In this document: one piece after another, positions 1 through 11,999 of the stretch
How positions within the stretch are numbered: position 1 is the stretch's first letter
Layout: every line of letters begins with the position of its first letter
From: Cycas panzhihuaensis
Taxonomy: Eukaryota; Cycadophyta
Length of the DNA: 64,000 nucleotides
Direction: 5' to 3'
NCBI GenBank assembly: GCA_023213395.1
Contig: CM041465.1
Location: 81,785,741-81,849,740, forward strand
Notes under the pieces: generated by a model
The model's input: the letters and a program-made list of their open reading frames with translations, nothing else
The model's database searches: none
Told to the model about the DNA's origin: nothing
Translations under genes and position numbers: made by a program

Positions 1-1225
1 GAACAGGCTGTCCTCGCGGTAGATAATCGCGAGAAGGTGGGTATGGCTATGCTAAGCTACATGGAGATGGCATCGCAGGAGGATAGAGAGATTCTACAGA
101 GGTGTGGCCTATACAAGGCCCTCAAGACACCTCAGTATACATCAGATCAGAGACTGTTGGTTGATATAGTGTCCCATTGGGACAGGAGGAGACATGTGTT
201 CCACCTACGACAGGTAGGTGATGTGACGGTCACGCCGAGAGATATCTAGCGGATACTGGGAGTTCCGATGACAGGGAGGCTGGTGAGACTAGGGACGCTA
301 CCCAGCACTGAGGCAACACACAGGGAGGCAGCCTTGTTCTTCACAGGAACTGACAGATGGGAGCGGAGGGGAGCCCCCCTCCAGACAGTACTGATGTCAG
401 GGATTCCTCGAGTGAGGAAACTGGTTGTATTATGCATTCTATTCTGGATTTCCCAGAAACAGAACTATAGGGAGGTACCAGGTGGGTGGATGGATGCAGT
501 TCGCCGCTGCGAAGCTGGCGAGAGGATGGACTGGGCAGCCCTAATAGCGGTGAACCTCGTCGCCCAGTTGGACACTATCAGGACGACCGGTAGGGGTGGA
601 CTATCGTATAGCACACTGTTACAGTGTTGGTACTTCGATCACTCCGCGGTAGTGGCACCAGTGGGGGGACCATACCCCATTACAGAGCAGGCCCCGATGG
701 TCCACAGGTGGCAGACGAGATTGAGGGGGACAGAGGACAGGGCCCATGTCCGGTGATCAGTGGAGGCCACGTCACTAGACCTCCTCACCCTACCAGACTA
801 CATAGCTGAGCCTTATAGGACGGTGAGGTGGGATAGTGACGACGAGGCAGGCAGAGCAGGAGTGCCCGTAGGCAATGACAGCAACGATGACGGGGATGAC
901 GGAGATAGTAGAGATAGTGGGGCCAGCCCGTCACGACCTACAAGGGAGGTAGGTCCCTCAGGGATAGCAAGAGATGCAGCGGGTCCATTCGGGGCTGTCG
1001 GAGGAGAGGCAGGACCGTCTGGAGCATAGGGCGAGGTCAGGGGACCCGTGACCAGGGCCCGCAGGCTGCGGATCGTGATGGGATCCGGGGGGACGAGAGC
1101 TAGGCCCACCCCCATGACGAGAGAGACCCAGGCAAAGGAGGTGCTAGAGGACGAGGCACCCGCAGCTGGCGAAGAGCTAGGAGGGGAGGATGTCGCGTGA
1201 CTAGAGGAGCCGGCGGCCACAGCAG

Positions 1226-1337
1226 GTGAGACCTAACCCTTTCTAGAGTTGTTTGGCATCCAGATAGATGTTTTGGTTTGATTTAATCATGGTATATAGT
1301 GAGATGTAAACTGACATATGGCATGTTGTATTGGCAG
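1226..1337 (+). other. Spliceosomal intron in the Tat-1 antisense gene
   Basis: A 112-bp segment begins GTGAGACC and ends TTGGCAG. Removing it joins GCC ACA GCA G to GT GCA ACA GAG in the same frame that is open on both sides, while reading through gives a stop right after the donor (GAGACCTAA). It is T-rich relative to its flanks. The same intron is present at 58065-58172 (minus, 108 bp) and 23371-23481 (111 bp, donor GT changed to AT). Confidence 0.8.
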
Positions 1338-1932
1338 GTGCAACAGAGATCCAGAGATTGGTAGAGGCTGTGGTGAGGGAGATATTCCCTCGGGTATACG
1401 TAGAGGGGCAACCGCCCATCTAAGCAGGTGATGAGCCTAGAGTGGCAGGTGCCCACAGAGAGGCATTCACCCCGTTGGTGAGGGTGAGGGACATATGTGC
1501 TGCCGAGTCCCAAGAGCATGTGGCATCCCGGGGACGTCTGCAGTAGGAGAGAGATGATGCGAGGCGCGAGCGAGACAAGCTACATAGACAGGTACAAGCT
1601 ATAGAGGTACAGGGCAGAGCAGGTAGAGATGCCGAGAGCAGAACCCAGCTGGCAGTGCTCACAGAGCGTCTCAGGGGGGCATAGGAGGCACTTCGGGGAG
1701 AGCGGGATCGTATACAGGCCAGATACGATCAACTGGTCACGCAGATGGTATCAAGGTTGAGCCAGAGCAGGACGCACACCCACATGACGACGATAACCTC
1801 AAGACGGCCATGGGACGAGGAGAGCGAGGTAGGCAGCTCGCGGGGGCCCAGGAGGAGCCTCGGAGGCATGTGGTCCCCAGGAGAGGGATCACAGAGACCA
1901 GGAGATGGCACCCCAGGAGTGGGGCAATAACA

Positions 1933-2260
1933 GTAGGATATGTACATATGGTTTTGACAAGGGAAAATATGGGCCTCCAGGGGGTCATATATAGGATCAT
2001 ATGATTGTACCCCCCCTGCAAGGACACCAGCTTCCCAGATGTATGATGTGACATGATTTTTAGATGTATATATATATATATGCATGGGGTGATTGGAACC
2101 CCATTTGGATATGAGATGCTGTGTATGATATATCATGTGTGAATGATATGTGTGTTTATTTTGTGTATTGTGAATGTTATGTTGTGGATGTTTTATGTTA
2201 TGAGTATTTTATTATGTTAATGGATATGTTTCCTTCCATGTATGGCTATATGTCTAACAG
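1933..2260 (+). other. Probable second intron of the Tat-1 antisense gene
   Basis: An AT-rich segment (with a TA microsatellite near 2066-2082) starts at GTAGGATATG and ends at ATGTCTAACAG. The acceptor block is nearly identical at 24400-24410 and on the minus strand at 48716. The donor context AGTAGGATATG is shared with 24079 but has changed in the third copy. The main frame stops just before the donor, at 1928, so this may be a 3' UTR intron. Confidence 0.5.
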
Positions 2261-2598
2261 GAGCACACACACACGTCGTGAGCGAAGACGACAGAGAGGT
2301 GTGAGGTTAGGGGATAGAGCGACATACACGTCTACAGAAGAGCATAGCGAAAAAGGAAACGACAGGCAGGAATGAGGAGCGACGATGCTCCCAAGCGTCC
2401 TCCTGATTGGGGAATGCCCAAGCAAGACGACAAGAGTTCCCGAGAGGATACGGGAACGTGGGTTCTGCGGAAGGAACCAGAAAGATGAAGAAGGATCCAT
2501 CTTAAATTGCCATTCTACCCGTGATTGGGAAGAATGGGGACAACCTAAGATGGTAGTTTAGGCTCATTTCAGAGCAGGGCGAAGAGATCACCGAGAGA

Positions 2599-3840
2599 TC
2601 ACGCATAGAACTTCTTAAGGAACTTTCCATTAACAGCTTTCTCAAATTCAAGCCCTTCTAGGGTGGCTATCCTGTAGGCACCATTATCGAGGGATTCGAT
2701 AACGACGAAAGGACCAACCCATCAGGGTTTGAACTTAGTCAAACGGTCATGGAGATACTCGAGCTTGAGGACATAGTCCCCAGGAAACAAAGGACGGGAA
2801 CAAAGGTGTTTATCGTAGGCCCTTTGTGAGCGGGCTTTGGATGCCGCTTAGCTCGATAGCGCTAAGCATCTCTCATCCAAAGCTTCGAGGTCCAGCAGGC
2901 GAGCCTGACAGATCGACTCTTTATCGATGAAACCTCGAAGGGAGACTCGCAAGGAAGGAATCTCCACCTCCAGCGGGAGTACCGCCTCAGTACCGTAGAC
3001 CAGGGAGAATGGAGTCATTCCCGTGGCGGAATGGATAGAGGTGCGGTAAGCCCACAAGGCAGAGGGCAACTGAAGGTGCCAATCCTTTTAGGATTGAGCA
3101 ACAGTTTTCTTGAGAATGTTGACAAGAGTCTTATTAAAAGACTCCACTTGGCCATTTGCCTGAGGGTAGTAAGGGGAGGAAGTCTTGTGAGAAATTTTAA
3201 ACTTCTCACAAAGCTCATCCATCTCCTTATTATAGAAAGGAGTTCCATTGTCAATGATTAGGACGTCCGGAATTCTGAAACAGTAAATGATGTGCTGGTA
3301 AACGAACGTGGTGATCATTTTACCAGGGGTAGTGATCAAAGGAATGGCCTCTACCCATTTGGTGAAATACTCCGTGGTGGTCAGGATGAACTTGTGCTGC
3401 GATGACGAACATGGGGAGATAGCCCCAATGAGGTCTAGTCCCCATTGAGTGAAGGGCCATGGCGAAATAATGGGATGCAAGGCCTCGGAAGGTACATGGG
3501 AAATGTTGGCGTGTTCCTGACATCGCCGACATTTCAGAGTAAAGGCGTGAGCATCCTTAAAGAGGGACGGCCAAAAATAGCCCATGCGGAGGATCCTCTG
3601 AGCCATAGACTAGCCCCCAAAGTGACCTCCACAAATGCTGTGGTGGCATTCGCTGGCACACAGTCGACTTTGTCAAGTGACGCAATGAGGAGGATCCCAT
3701 CAAAGGACCTCTTGTACAATATCTCGTCCACGAGAAGATATTGCCTAGTAGAAGTCTGAATGCGAAATCTAACTTTACTACTAGCGTTGGGGCGGTACTA
3801 CTGCTATGTAAGATACCGCACTATGTCACCGTACCACTCA
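2599..3840 (-). pseudogene. Tat-1 integrase (pol C-terminus)
   Basis: Integrase part of the polyprotein, which inserts the cDNA into the genome. The zinc-binding segment has H-x3-H spacing in ECHHS and C-x2-C in KCRRCQ (about 3510-3650). The DDE core shows Asp in GLDLIGA, Asp in LIIDNGTPF and Glu in GQVESFNKT. The C-terminal part carries W-G/V-P-F-type residues followed by NGKFLKKFY and the final stop at 2599-2601. A stop falls near 3088, and a frameshift near 2850 removes continuity toward the C-terminus. The end of pol lies about 220 bases from the last exon-like block of the antisense gene, so the two coding units converge there. Confidence 0.85.
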
Positions 3841-3964
3841 TTTTCGATGAGCGGATGGGGAGAAGCTCCCTGAATTGCCAAGATAGACTCATCGGGGAGA
3901 GAGTCGTCAACGGGAGCACCAAAGGAGTTAGGGATAGGGGTGTCCGCGAGTTGCTTGGCCACAA

Positions 3965-5290
3965 TCATTCCCTTCTTTGATTTCCAGTTAACAATATGGA
4001 GGTCGAATTCTTGGAGTAGGATGGCCCAACAACCATTCCACCACAAATCGAATGAGTTAGCAAGTATCGCAAGGGATCGGATTGAACGATCACCTTGGTG
4101 GTGTTGCCGAGCAAGTAGTGCCTGAACTTCTTGGTCGCGTGGACCAAGGAGAGGCATTCCTTCTCGGCGGGGGAATAGTTAAGCTCAGCAGCCACGAGAG
4201 TGTGACTGATGAAGTATATAACTCTCTCAGTTCCCGAGTCATCCTCCTAAGCAAGCATAGCGCCCAAGGATTCGTCAGTCACTGAGGTGTATAGGATGAA
4301 GGGCCTATCGAATCGAGGAGGCGTCAACGTAGGAGCAGAAGCTAGGGCTTCCTTAAGTCCTTCGAAGGCCTTTTGGGTCTTGTTAGACCAGGCAAAAGGA
4401 GCTCCCTTCTTCAATAGGTTCGTGAGGGGTTTAGCGCTCACAGCGAAATCGGCTAAGAAGCGCCTAAGAAAACTAAGCCTTCCTAGAAACGACTTAATCT
4501 GCCGTTGAGTTTTAGGTGGCGGCATATCAAGGATCACCCTGACTTTGTCAGGGTTGATCTGAATTCCTTGTTTAGATACAAGGAACCCAAGGAGTTTACC
4601 TGAGGTAACGGCAAACACACACTTGAGCAGATTTAGACTGACGTGATACTTGCGGCATCGTGAAAATATGGCACGCAAGTCGGAAGGGTGAAGGGCTATA
4701 ATACGGGAGAGACCCATCATATCGTCCATGAAGACTTCCAGTGTGTTGTCAATGAGGTCATGGAAAATGAAATGCATGGCTCTTTGGTAAGTAGCACCTG
4801 CATTCTTAAGGCCAAAGGGCATCGCCTTGTAGGTGAAGGTACCCCAAGGAGTAGTGAAGGCCATCTTATGGCGGTCTTCGTGAGAAATCAATTTGGTTAT
4901 ACCGAGAAGCCGTCCATTAGGGACATCACTTCAAATCAAGGCAATCGATGATTTGATCGAGGAAGGGTAATGGAAATTGTCCTTAGGACAAGCATTATTG
5001 ATGTCGCGAAAGTCGACGATATACTGGATTGCCCCGTTCTTTTTAGCAACGGGAACAATATTAGAGACCCACCTAGGGTAGTCAATGGAAGTAATAAGCT
5101 CAGCGTCTAAAAGCTTCTCAACCTCCATTTTGACGGCGGCTGAGAGCTTCGGGTGTAGGGGACGCTGCTTCTAGCGCACAGGGCGGGTGCCAGGAAGGGT
5201 GGTGAGGTTATGGATGACAATCGAGGGGTCGATTCCCTTCATGTCAGCATAATCCCATGCGAACATGTCTCGGAACTCCTGGAACAAAAG
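3965..5290 (-). pseudogene. Tat-1 reverse transcriptase and native RNase H
   Basis: Reverse transcriptase copies element RNA into DNA. Conserved blocks are VEKLLDAELI, SNIVPVAKKNG, VDFRDINNACPKDN, MPFGLKNAGATYQRAM and the catalytic box FMDD at 4721-4732. Further on are the connection motif SFLGRLSFLRRF and the native gypsy RNase H (about 4050-4330). The RNase H block reads LYTSVTDESLGAML where gypsy elements usually have a TDAS-type catalytic Asp; the Glu in AEKEC and the Asp in QSDPLRYLL remain. A frameshift at about 4930 breaks the segment after CPKDN, and a stop falls at 4247. Loss of the first Asp is shared by all three Tat copies, so it is a family property and not local decay. Confidence 0.87.
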
Positions 5291-6720
5291 GGAGTACTCC
5301 CTTATCTCATCAGGGGAACATTCCAACCTGACCTTAATGACCTTACCCGGGGCCAAGACTATGTCTTGAGTTGCCCCCATGCACATGGCATTGCCCTCCT
5401 CGAAGTGGAAAGGGGTAAGATCAACCAGAGGAGGAGGAATAGGAGATAGGGTCGGATCAGCAAGTGTGGATCTGATCGCGAGAATCTTTTGATGACCAAG
5501 CCGATGGTGACCAGAAGGTAGGTTAGGCACAAGGCCCGCTAGGTGCTCAAGCAGGGCTTCGTCATCCTTGAAATAATCCACCCCATGGATGACCTTACTT
5601 CGAGTAGAGGAAGCACTGGAGGGAGTAAGAGCAACGGGACCGTGATGGCCGTCGGGTTGCTCAACTTCCTCGTGGGAATCTGGAGGAAAACCAAGAAGAG
5701 GCTCCTCGGAAGGAGCGAAAGGCAATTCTTCAAAGCCATTACCTACGGGTGGTAATGAAGAGGAAGAACTGGCGATGGGCAGGTCAACACGAGCGATGAC
5801 ATGTGACACGCACGAGTGGCTAGCCTCACCAACGAGAGAAGTTCTAGATGGGGATCTAGAATAAGGCGGGTGCGACCTACTGGCGCGGAGGAAAGAGACG
5901 GGGTAAAGGCAATCCTCATCTTCATCGAGTGACTCATCATCACTAAACGAAGCAAAGTACCCGTAACTCCCAATGCCAATAGGGGCAAACCACGTGAGAC
6001 TAGGGGGAGAAGACGCGGGGTCTTCTTCGGATGGGTTAGGTATACCAATAGAGCAAGCCGAGGCATGGATAGATGAACCTTGGTTTGCCGAACTGGTGGA
6101 ATGGGTTTGTTTGGTAAATGGGCGTTCGCGGGGAATCACTCTCATTTGCCCGTTGTGGACAAATTTAAGTTGTCCCCAAAGAGTCGAGTACACGGCTCCC
6201 ATTTGGTCGAGCCACGGACGACCTAGAAGGAGGTTGTAATCCACGTCAACATTGAGGACCACAACGTCGGCAAGAACGGTCTTGCCCTCAAGGGTAAGCG
6301 GAATCGCGATAGATCCTAGAGGGGTCTTCTCGCTACCGTCATAACCTTGGCATCGCTAGGGAACGGGTTCCAAGGCGGAGATACCAAGCTTTTACATAAC
6401 GCGCAAGGGCATGGCGTTGACAGAAGAACCATTGTCAACAACAGCCCTTCGAAGGGTACAATCGAGCGTATTGATGGTGATGGTGAATGGGAAGTTCCAC
6501 TGACGTTCCCTTTCACCGGCGGGAGGAAGATCCTTAGGATCAAATGAGATAACGGGTCCGCAACCTTGGACGACACCCAAAGCGTGGATAGGCGCATCAC
6601 TTAATCCTAAAGCTTCCAGGAGGAGGGCCTGCTGCTCGGGACAACTCCTCAGAACATCCATCAAGGACATTCTGCGCGGCGATCAGATGAAGCTCGTCCA
6701 CGATGGAGAAGGGCTTACCC
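5291..6720 (-). pseudogene. Tat-1 protease and protease-RT linker
   Basis: The aspartic protease region cuts the polyprotein. The active-site block is VVDNGSSVNAMPLRVM near 6390-6440 and the flap/GRPW block is YNLLLGRPWL near 6200-6230. Between protease and RT lies a long Ser/Pro-rich linker (about 5300-6060) with acidic DDESLDEDED and a repeated HHGP/SPS character, ending in FAWDYADMKGIDPS. The linker is also present in the other two copies. Several small frameshifts are visible, for example between 6316 and 6392. Confidence 0.78.
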
Positions 6721-6813
6721 GTCGCGGTAGGTTGGGTAAGTGCCCTTCAGTAATCGTGACCTGCATACAGTGAATAGCCTTGGGAAAGAGAGGGATTTCG
6801 GAGGAAGGTTCTC

Positions 6814-9216
6814 CTAAGAGGGCTCAAGGAGTGGAAGAACAAGAAGCTCCCGTCGCTTCCTTGGCGGCTTGAGATCGCGTAAGGGCGTAAGTAGGAGTTT
6901 CTTCAAATCGATCACCTTCTTCCCTGCTCCGGTCGAAGGTGACGAGGTGCGATGGCTAGGAGAACGAGAGGAGGAAGACGAGTTCTGGGCACCCTTCCCT
7001 TTGTCGCGGGAAGGACGGGGATCAGGCGATCTTCCTCGGTTTCGGTTGCTCTTGGTTTGGGTGTTGCGATTGTGCTCCCCATGTTTAGGGAACGAATCCT
7101 TGTGAACTGGTTGCTCCAAATTAGGCCTTGAGGCCCGTTTGGGGGAAGAATCGCATCAAGGGGCATCCTTTGGATGCTGGGCCCTACAACGCGAATCATC
7201 GTGGAAACACTCCCCATGAATGGAGCACCACTTCTTCTCAAGCGGAGGGTCAGACCTTCTTGCTTGAGAGGACTGGGCATTTCCATTCCTAGGGAGAGGA
7301 GCTTGAGTACTTTGTTGGACTTGTTTATTAGATGTAGGGGATGAAGGAGCCCAAAGCTTAAGTTCCTTCATCGTAGGCTCAAATAAGCGTATGGCTGATG
7401 TGAGAGGGTCCAAAGTCCTCTCAGTCGGATGAGAGGAGGACCGGGTAGGTTGTGATGGTTTGGTATCCTTGGTTGGGGGTGGTGCCTCATGGCACTGTGA
7501 GGGCTTAAGAGGTTTCTTGAGACCAGCTTGGATCTCAATAGCCTCCAACGCCAAACACTTGGCGATCGCGGAGTCACATGTGGTCGTCCCCATCTTGAGG
7601 ACTTCCACATGAACTTCGGGAGAAAGTGCGTTGACGAAAAGGTCTCGCTTCAGCTCCTCGGGCAATGTTGCCTTAGTGGAGTGAAGCAAGTTGTGGAATC
7701 GCCGCACAAAGTCATGATTCATCTCATTGTGACCTTGTTTGAGCGAAAGGAGTGACTTCATTTCGCTCTCGAATGGACGGGCTACATCAAAATAGTTGAT
7801 GAACTCGTCCACCAATTGCTGGAATGAATGGATAGAATGGGCAGGGAGACGGTAGAACTACTTGAGGGCGTTGCCCTACAAGGATCACGGGAATAATTTC
7901 ATTAAAATGTGGTCATAAGCCCAGTAATCGATGCATGCCATAGAAAAACTACGCACATGCTTCACCGGGTCTTGCGACGAAGTTCCATCGAATTTAGGAA
8001 CTTCAGGCGGATGAGGCGGCAAGTTGGTTCTTAACGCCTCAACGGAAAGAGGTGTAGACCTAAAGTCCATGAAGGGGCATGCCCTTGCCTAGACCGTAGG
8101 GTCAACGAATGTCGAAGTAGGTAATGAACAAGGAGCGGGTGGGGGTGGAACACCCATCCCTCCTTGAGGAAACGCCCCTTGCTGAAAAGAGGCATGGAGG
8201 TAGGTGCCTTGGAAGGGAGTCGGGTTCCCTTGCAAAGGCACAACGGATGGAATCATATTGGATGATGGGCAAGAGGGATGTAGAACTGGGTTTTGCCCAT
8301 ATGGGCCACCCGTAGGTGGAGCGACCCCATATGGGTGTAGCGGATCCACCCCATAAACCGGGAGACAACTTCCTCTACCCTGCCCCTAGGGTTGAGAAGT
8401 ATACCCTGGGGGAACGTAGAAGGAAGCACCAACATGTTAGGTTTGAGGATGTGTGGGAGCGGATCCCACATGACTAGTGATTGGAAGGCTAGTAGGACCG
8501 GCAGGCCTACTAGGAACGGTATGTGCCACATTAGGGGATGGCACATTGGTTTGGTTAGGAACGGGTATGCTAACCTTCAATTGAGGGAAAGACACACCAC
8601 GAGGAGATCCTAAAACATTAAGACCTCGATGAGAAATGGAGGGCGTGACACGTGCCCCCACTGCGGGAATAGGAAGCGAGTGGGACGCACGTGTAGGCAC
8701 AAAGGGATTCGTTGTCAAAGGAAGAGTGGATGAGGATGAGGCATGCAAGGAAGGAGTGGAAGATGAAGAGGCTCCTCCACGAAGGGCACCCTCAAGCCAT
8801 CTAGGACGCAGTTGCAAGCGTGTCACGCGGCGACACTCATTTAGAGCTTCAACTACATCAACGGGAGGAGTCCCTACGTACTCGTAAGAGGTAATCGGGA
8901 CCTCGAACAAAGTAGGTTCCTCGGAATGCTCCTCATAAGAGTCACCAACTACGTGGCAAGTCTCAAGAGGAACGAATCCTTCTACAGCATGGGTAGAGGG
9001 ATCGGCATCAAGTGAGAGGTGCTGGTCACTTGGGTAATAAAGGGGTTCATCACCCTCTTGGGTGGACCCAGGAATAGAGGAAGGAAAAGCATGGGTTTCC
9101 AAGGTTGAAGTGTGGTAGGCCCAATCGGAAGAGTATCCCTCCATAGTCAGATCAGAATCTGACAAAGGAAGAGAGTGAAACTCAGGATCTTCTAACAATG
9201 GAGGTAGACCGCGCAA
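6814..9216 (-). pseudogene. Tat-1 gag
   Basis: Capsid/nucleocapsid polyprotein. Order: an acidic N-terminus beginning LRGLPPLLEDPE (9216); a Ser/Pro/Gly/Tyr-rich low-complexity stretch (8100-8600); a retrotransposon gag domain with PPEVPKFDGTSSQDP, KHVRSFSMACIDYW and LKRDLFVNALSPEVHVEVLK (7550-8050); and a nucleocapsid knuckle WCSIHGECFHDDSRC, of C-x2-H-x4-H-x4-C spacing (about 7190-7235). A basic Arg/Ser tail follows. The upstream ATG matched in Tat-2 (31388) is followed here by TGA, so the true start is unclear. Stops occur near 7860-7890, where the sequence should encode the LKWFY block, and near 7156. Confidence 0.85.
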
Positions 9217-9401
9217 ATAACGAGAAAAGCGTCACATGCAAGATCAACCAACAATGTTAGGGAAAAGGGAAAGGCACACGCGTTGGGGGCTGCCCAACGT
9301 AGAGATTAAAATAGGTATAAAAGGATCACAAGAAGGTATAGAAACCAACGAAAGAGAGCAGAAACTAGCTCCCATCGCGGGGCCCCCAAGATGGTCGCTA
9401 G
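9217..9401 (-). other. Tat-1 leader with primer binding site
   Basis: Short leader between the 5' LTR and gag. The PBS at 9384-9400 reads TAGCGACCATCTTGGGG on the minus strand, directly after one spacer base from the LTR end. The other two copies have TGGCAACCATCTTGGGG and TGGCGACCATACTGGGG. The pattern resembles the tRNA-Arg-type PBS I recall for Ogre/Tat elements; I could not check it against a tRNA set. Confidence 0.7.
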
Positions 9402-10205
9402 TGGACGCGCGTCTATGGGATAGCTACCAAACTAATAGGTGTGGTGAGAGTGGGTAGTGAAATAACTGAAGGTGAGACCTATGAGGAAAGTAATTACCAC
9501 GTAGAGTGCCCCATGCACCGGAGCACGAGTTCGGGATCTGCAATGGAATATAGCTACTATCGAGTGATCCTCCACCACTTCGGACAAAGGGTGAAGATGC
9601 ACAGGACAAACCTGGGTTGGCCTAGGGGCAGGACCCTCCCACCCTTGGATGGTCGGAAGAGGAAGGAGAAGATCCAAGGAAAGTAGATCAAGAGTGTGCC
9701 TAAACAAGCTAAGCGGGTACGCAAGCAACGCGGGAGGCAAGAAACTTGTGCAACTAAGAGGAGGAGAGGAAAGGTGGAGAAGGGGGGTTCCTATAACCTT
9801 TCCTAAAGATGGTCAAAGATGCGTGTAATAAGACAAATGAAACATAACCGGATACAAGACCAAATTTCCCTTTTTGCTTTCCAATGTATTAATTACTAAG
9901 AAGAAATCAAAAAGGAAAACGAAGAGGTAGTAAGGTAGAGTAAGGTGTGCACCTGGACCGAGAGCGTGCGTGACGAAGGCCTACTCGAAGGAGCACCAAG
10001 CTACTCCACGTGGCATGTTGGATGCGGGATGTTGCGGCGGATTGAAAAAGGGGCTCCCTTACCTTCCCCGGAAAAAGAAATGCGATGCCAAAGAAAGGAA
10101 GGAAGCGAAAGCTAATAAATAAAGAAACATGAAGGTACGATGCACGTGAGGGTGCTTACTGGCAACGGAGCTAACGGACAATATCCTCCACGCTCCCCCA
10201 AGTAC

Positions 10206-10971
10206 CTGCATGCAATGGCAACCTCTCCCTTCCCAGAGGAAGGATACTAACATGCAATACAAGGTTCTAATAATATATGTCTAAATAGCACAAATATGAA
10301 TCTAAATACACGTGTGTTAGTATCAATCCAACCATGAAAGTACGCAAAAGAGAATAACCAAAGCAAAGGTGAATGACCGGTAAGCCTCGGAGTGGCCCAC
10401 CTCCCACAAATGATGCCCTAACCTCCTCTTAAGAGCCACAAGGCAGTGAGGGTAAGGCCAAGCGCAAGGGCTGGAAACCACAACAAGGAGGCAAAGAGGG
10501 GCTAAGGAAAACCTATGGCAAACCGGGATGCTATGAGGAGCAAGCCGGGCAGCCAAGAAGATGGTTAAGCAAAGACTAGCAGTTGGGACTTATGTAAGCT
10601 GCCCAAACCTGAACAAAGGCCCTTAAATCAGCACTGCAACTTGTGACAAATACCGGTTTCAGCGGCCAAAAGAGGGCTAACAAGCCCTTGTTTGCGTGCC
10701 AAGGACAGCTCAGGGCGAGAGGGAGGATTTGGGGGGCTTAGAGCCGCTTAGGGAGCGTGGAAGGTGGTACGGAATCTACCCAGCTCCTTCCCAAAGCCTA
10801 TGCCAACCCTCAACACCACTGCCTTGAGCAGCAAATGCAGGCAAAAGGCACAAAGATAGTGGCAAAACAGCCCACTAAAAGGAAAGGAACCAAACTCACA
10901 AGGACAAGCAAGGAGCAAGCAAGATGGAGCATGAATATCACAAGAAAAAAATAATGTAAATCAAGAAATAC
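10206..10971 (-). other. Putative LTR-internal intron of Tat-1, plus downstream donor
   Basis: Minus-strand GTATTTCTTG at 10971 (preceded by CTCAC) pairs with an acceptor ATTGCATGCAG at 10206, 766 bp apart. A GTAAGC donor lies 46 bases further on, at 10154-10159. The same three signals at similar spacing occur in all five Tat LTRs of the window. Confidence 0.5.
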
Positions 10972-11408
10972 GTGAGTGAAGGAGGCAAGAGACTTGCCTC
11001 AACCAAAGGGCAGCAAGGAGGGGCTGAGAAATCAGCCCAGATCTGGAGTGCAGCAGGTTTGCAACCCTGCTAAAGAGGTTGGAAAGAAAACACCTGCACT
11101 TGGAGCACTTATGGACTGCCTGGGCAAAGATCTACTGGAACCTCTCCAAGGGGCCCTCTCCAAGGTGCGTGAGGGGCTGGGAGAATGTCCTAGCCACACC
11201 AAAGGAGAGCAGGGTGCAGTAGGAGAGATGCAGGTCTAGTGATAGCAGCAGAACAACAGGGAAGAGCATAGCAGAATGTTGTTTCCTTGAAGAGCAATCC
11301 AAAAGTGAGCAAAAGAATCCTAAAAAATGAGTCAAAAATGCCTTAAGTACTCAAACCAAATGCTAAAGTGAGCGATTAGGGCGCGGCTGGGAGAGAATTA
11401 AGTCATGA

Positions 11409-11418
11409 GCCACGTGGC
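11409..11418. promoter_or_regulatory. G-box (GCCACGTGGC) in Tat-1 LTR U3
   Basis: Perfect 10-base palindrome containing CACGTG, the core bound by plant bZIP and bHLH factors. It is found at the matching place at 33685-33694 (GCCACGTGGT) and 61899-61908 (perfect). It is degraded in 20787-20796 and 39562-39571. Confidence 0.55.
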
Positions 11419-11999
11419 AGTTTCACAATAAATGCGAAATTGCCATGGCAGATTTTAAAAAACAACTTAAAACAATCGTACCAATCAGAACTTCATGCAT
11501 CTGCGAACATTCCGGCCAGATCAGGAAATTCCGGTGGTACAGACCCAGAAGCAAAAATAGGCCCGGCTAGCCAACCTGGGCTGGGGGCAGATGATAAAAA
11601 AGGGCAGTAGGGAGCTGAGACACCTACCCGGGGGCAAACAAGCCAACAAACGGGTCCGAAGGAGCAAAAATAGGGCTCGACCAGGGTGGCAAGTTGACCA
11701 AACAATGATGGGTCATCACACGGGCGGAGGTGGCGTAAACCTAGTGGATTCTGGAGTGAGGAGGGCAGATACGGGAAGTGAAGCGGCCACAAGGGTACCA
11801 CACTCGCTGGGAGTGTGCCCCTGCTATAGTCGTCATAGGCTAAAATAAGTGTGGACGAGGACAAAGTCGCCCAGGAAGCCACACACATGCAGATATGCAA
11901 GCAAACACCCAACAAAAGAAAGCGATGATAATGTGAGAAACATACCTGCACTTACCTCAGTCGATGATTCTGTATCCATTCCTGGAAGCCGGGAAACAT

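Larger units (their letters stand above)
1..2375 (+). pseudogene. Antisense gene of Tat-1 with PMD-like domain, spliced
   Basis: This gene runs opposite to gag-pol. One open frame, broken only by stops at 247, 754, 1027 and about 1198, runs from base 7 to 1225. An intron (1226-1337) follows, and the frame resumes to 1930. The N-terminal part (about 100-290) resembles the plant mobile domain: LLVDIVSHWDRRRHVFHL, then a V-T-V-T-P-R-D-I block and the R-I-L-G-V-P motif. Next come a tryptophan-rich middle part (about 400-640), an acidic Ser/Gly/Pro-rich stretch (830-1030), a probable coiled coil rich in Glu and Arg (1340-1740), and a basic Arg-Arg-Pro tail (1760-1900). A final exon-like block starts at 2261 after a conserved CTAACAG. 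Bases 1-6 (GAACAG) look like the end of an upstream intron. PMD is known from host MAIN/MAIL1 proteins and from transposons; the assignment here is by motif only. Confidence 0.72.
1..11998 (-). mobile_element. Tat-1: partial Tat-lineage Ty3/gypsy retrotransposon
   Basis: Minus-strand element whose 5' end is at 11998 and whose 3' end (aRNH, 3' LTR) lies left of the window. From high to low coordinate it has 5' LTR 9402-11998, PBS near 9384-9400, gag, protease, RT-RNase H and integrase ending at 2599, then the oppositely oriented antisense gene at 1-2400. Gene order, the gag C-x2-H-x4-H-x4-C motif, the FMDD reverse transcriptase box and the antisense gene match the two other Tat copies (18854-34264 and 38966-63817). 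By eye it is closer to the second copy than to the third. Coding parts carry many stops and small indels, so it cannot act on its own. The 5' LTR abuts AT-rich DNA at 11999, inside an inverted copia-type LTR. Confidence 0.9.
9402..11998 (-). repeat. 5' LTR of Tat-1
   Basis: About 2.6-kb LTR, beginning TGTTTCCCGGC at 11998 and ending CGTCCA at 9402. It aligns by eye over its length with the LTRs at 31559-34264 and 18854-21377, and more loosely with the Tat-3 LTRs (same terminus, the CCTATGACGACT block, and a G-box). Inside are a G-box at 11409-11418, a putative intron 10206-10971 and a second donor at 10154-10159. No long reading frame is conserved between copies, so the short frames here are not genes. 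Confidence 0.85.

Noticed and set aside
2848-3606. Several short frames on both strands considered as separate genes.
   Set aside because: All align with one integrase domain broken by frameshifts; they are fragments or shadows of it.
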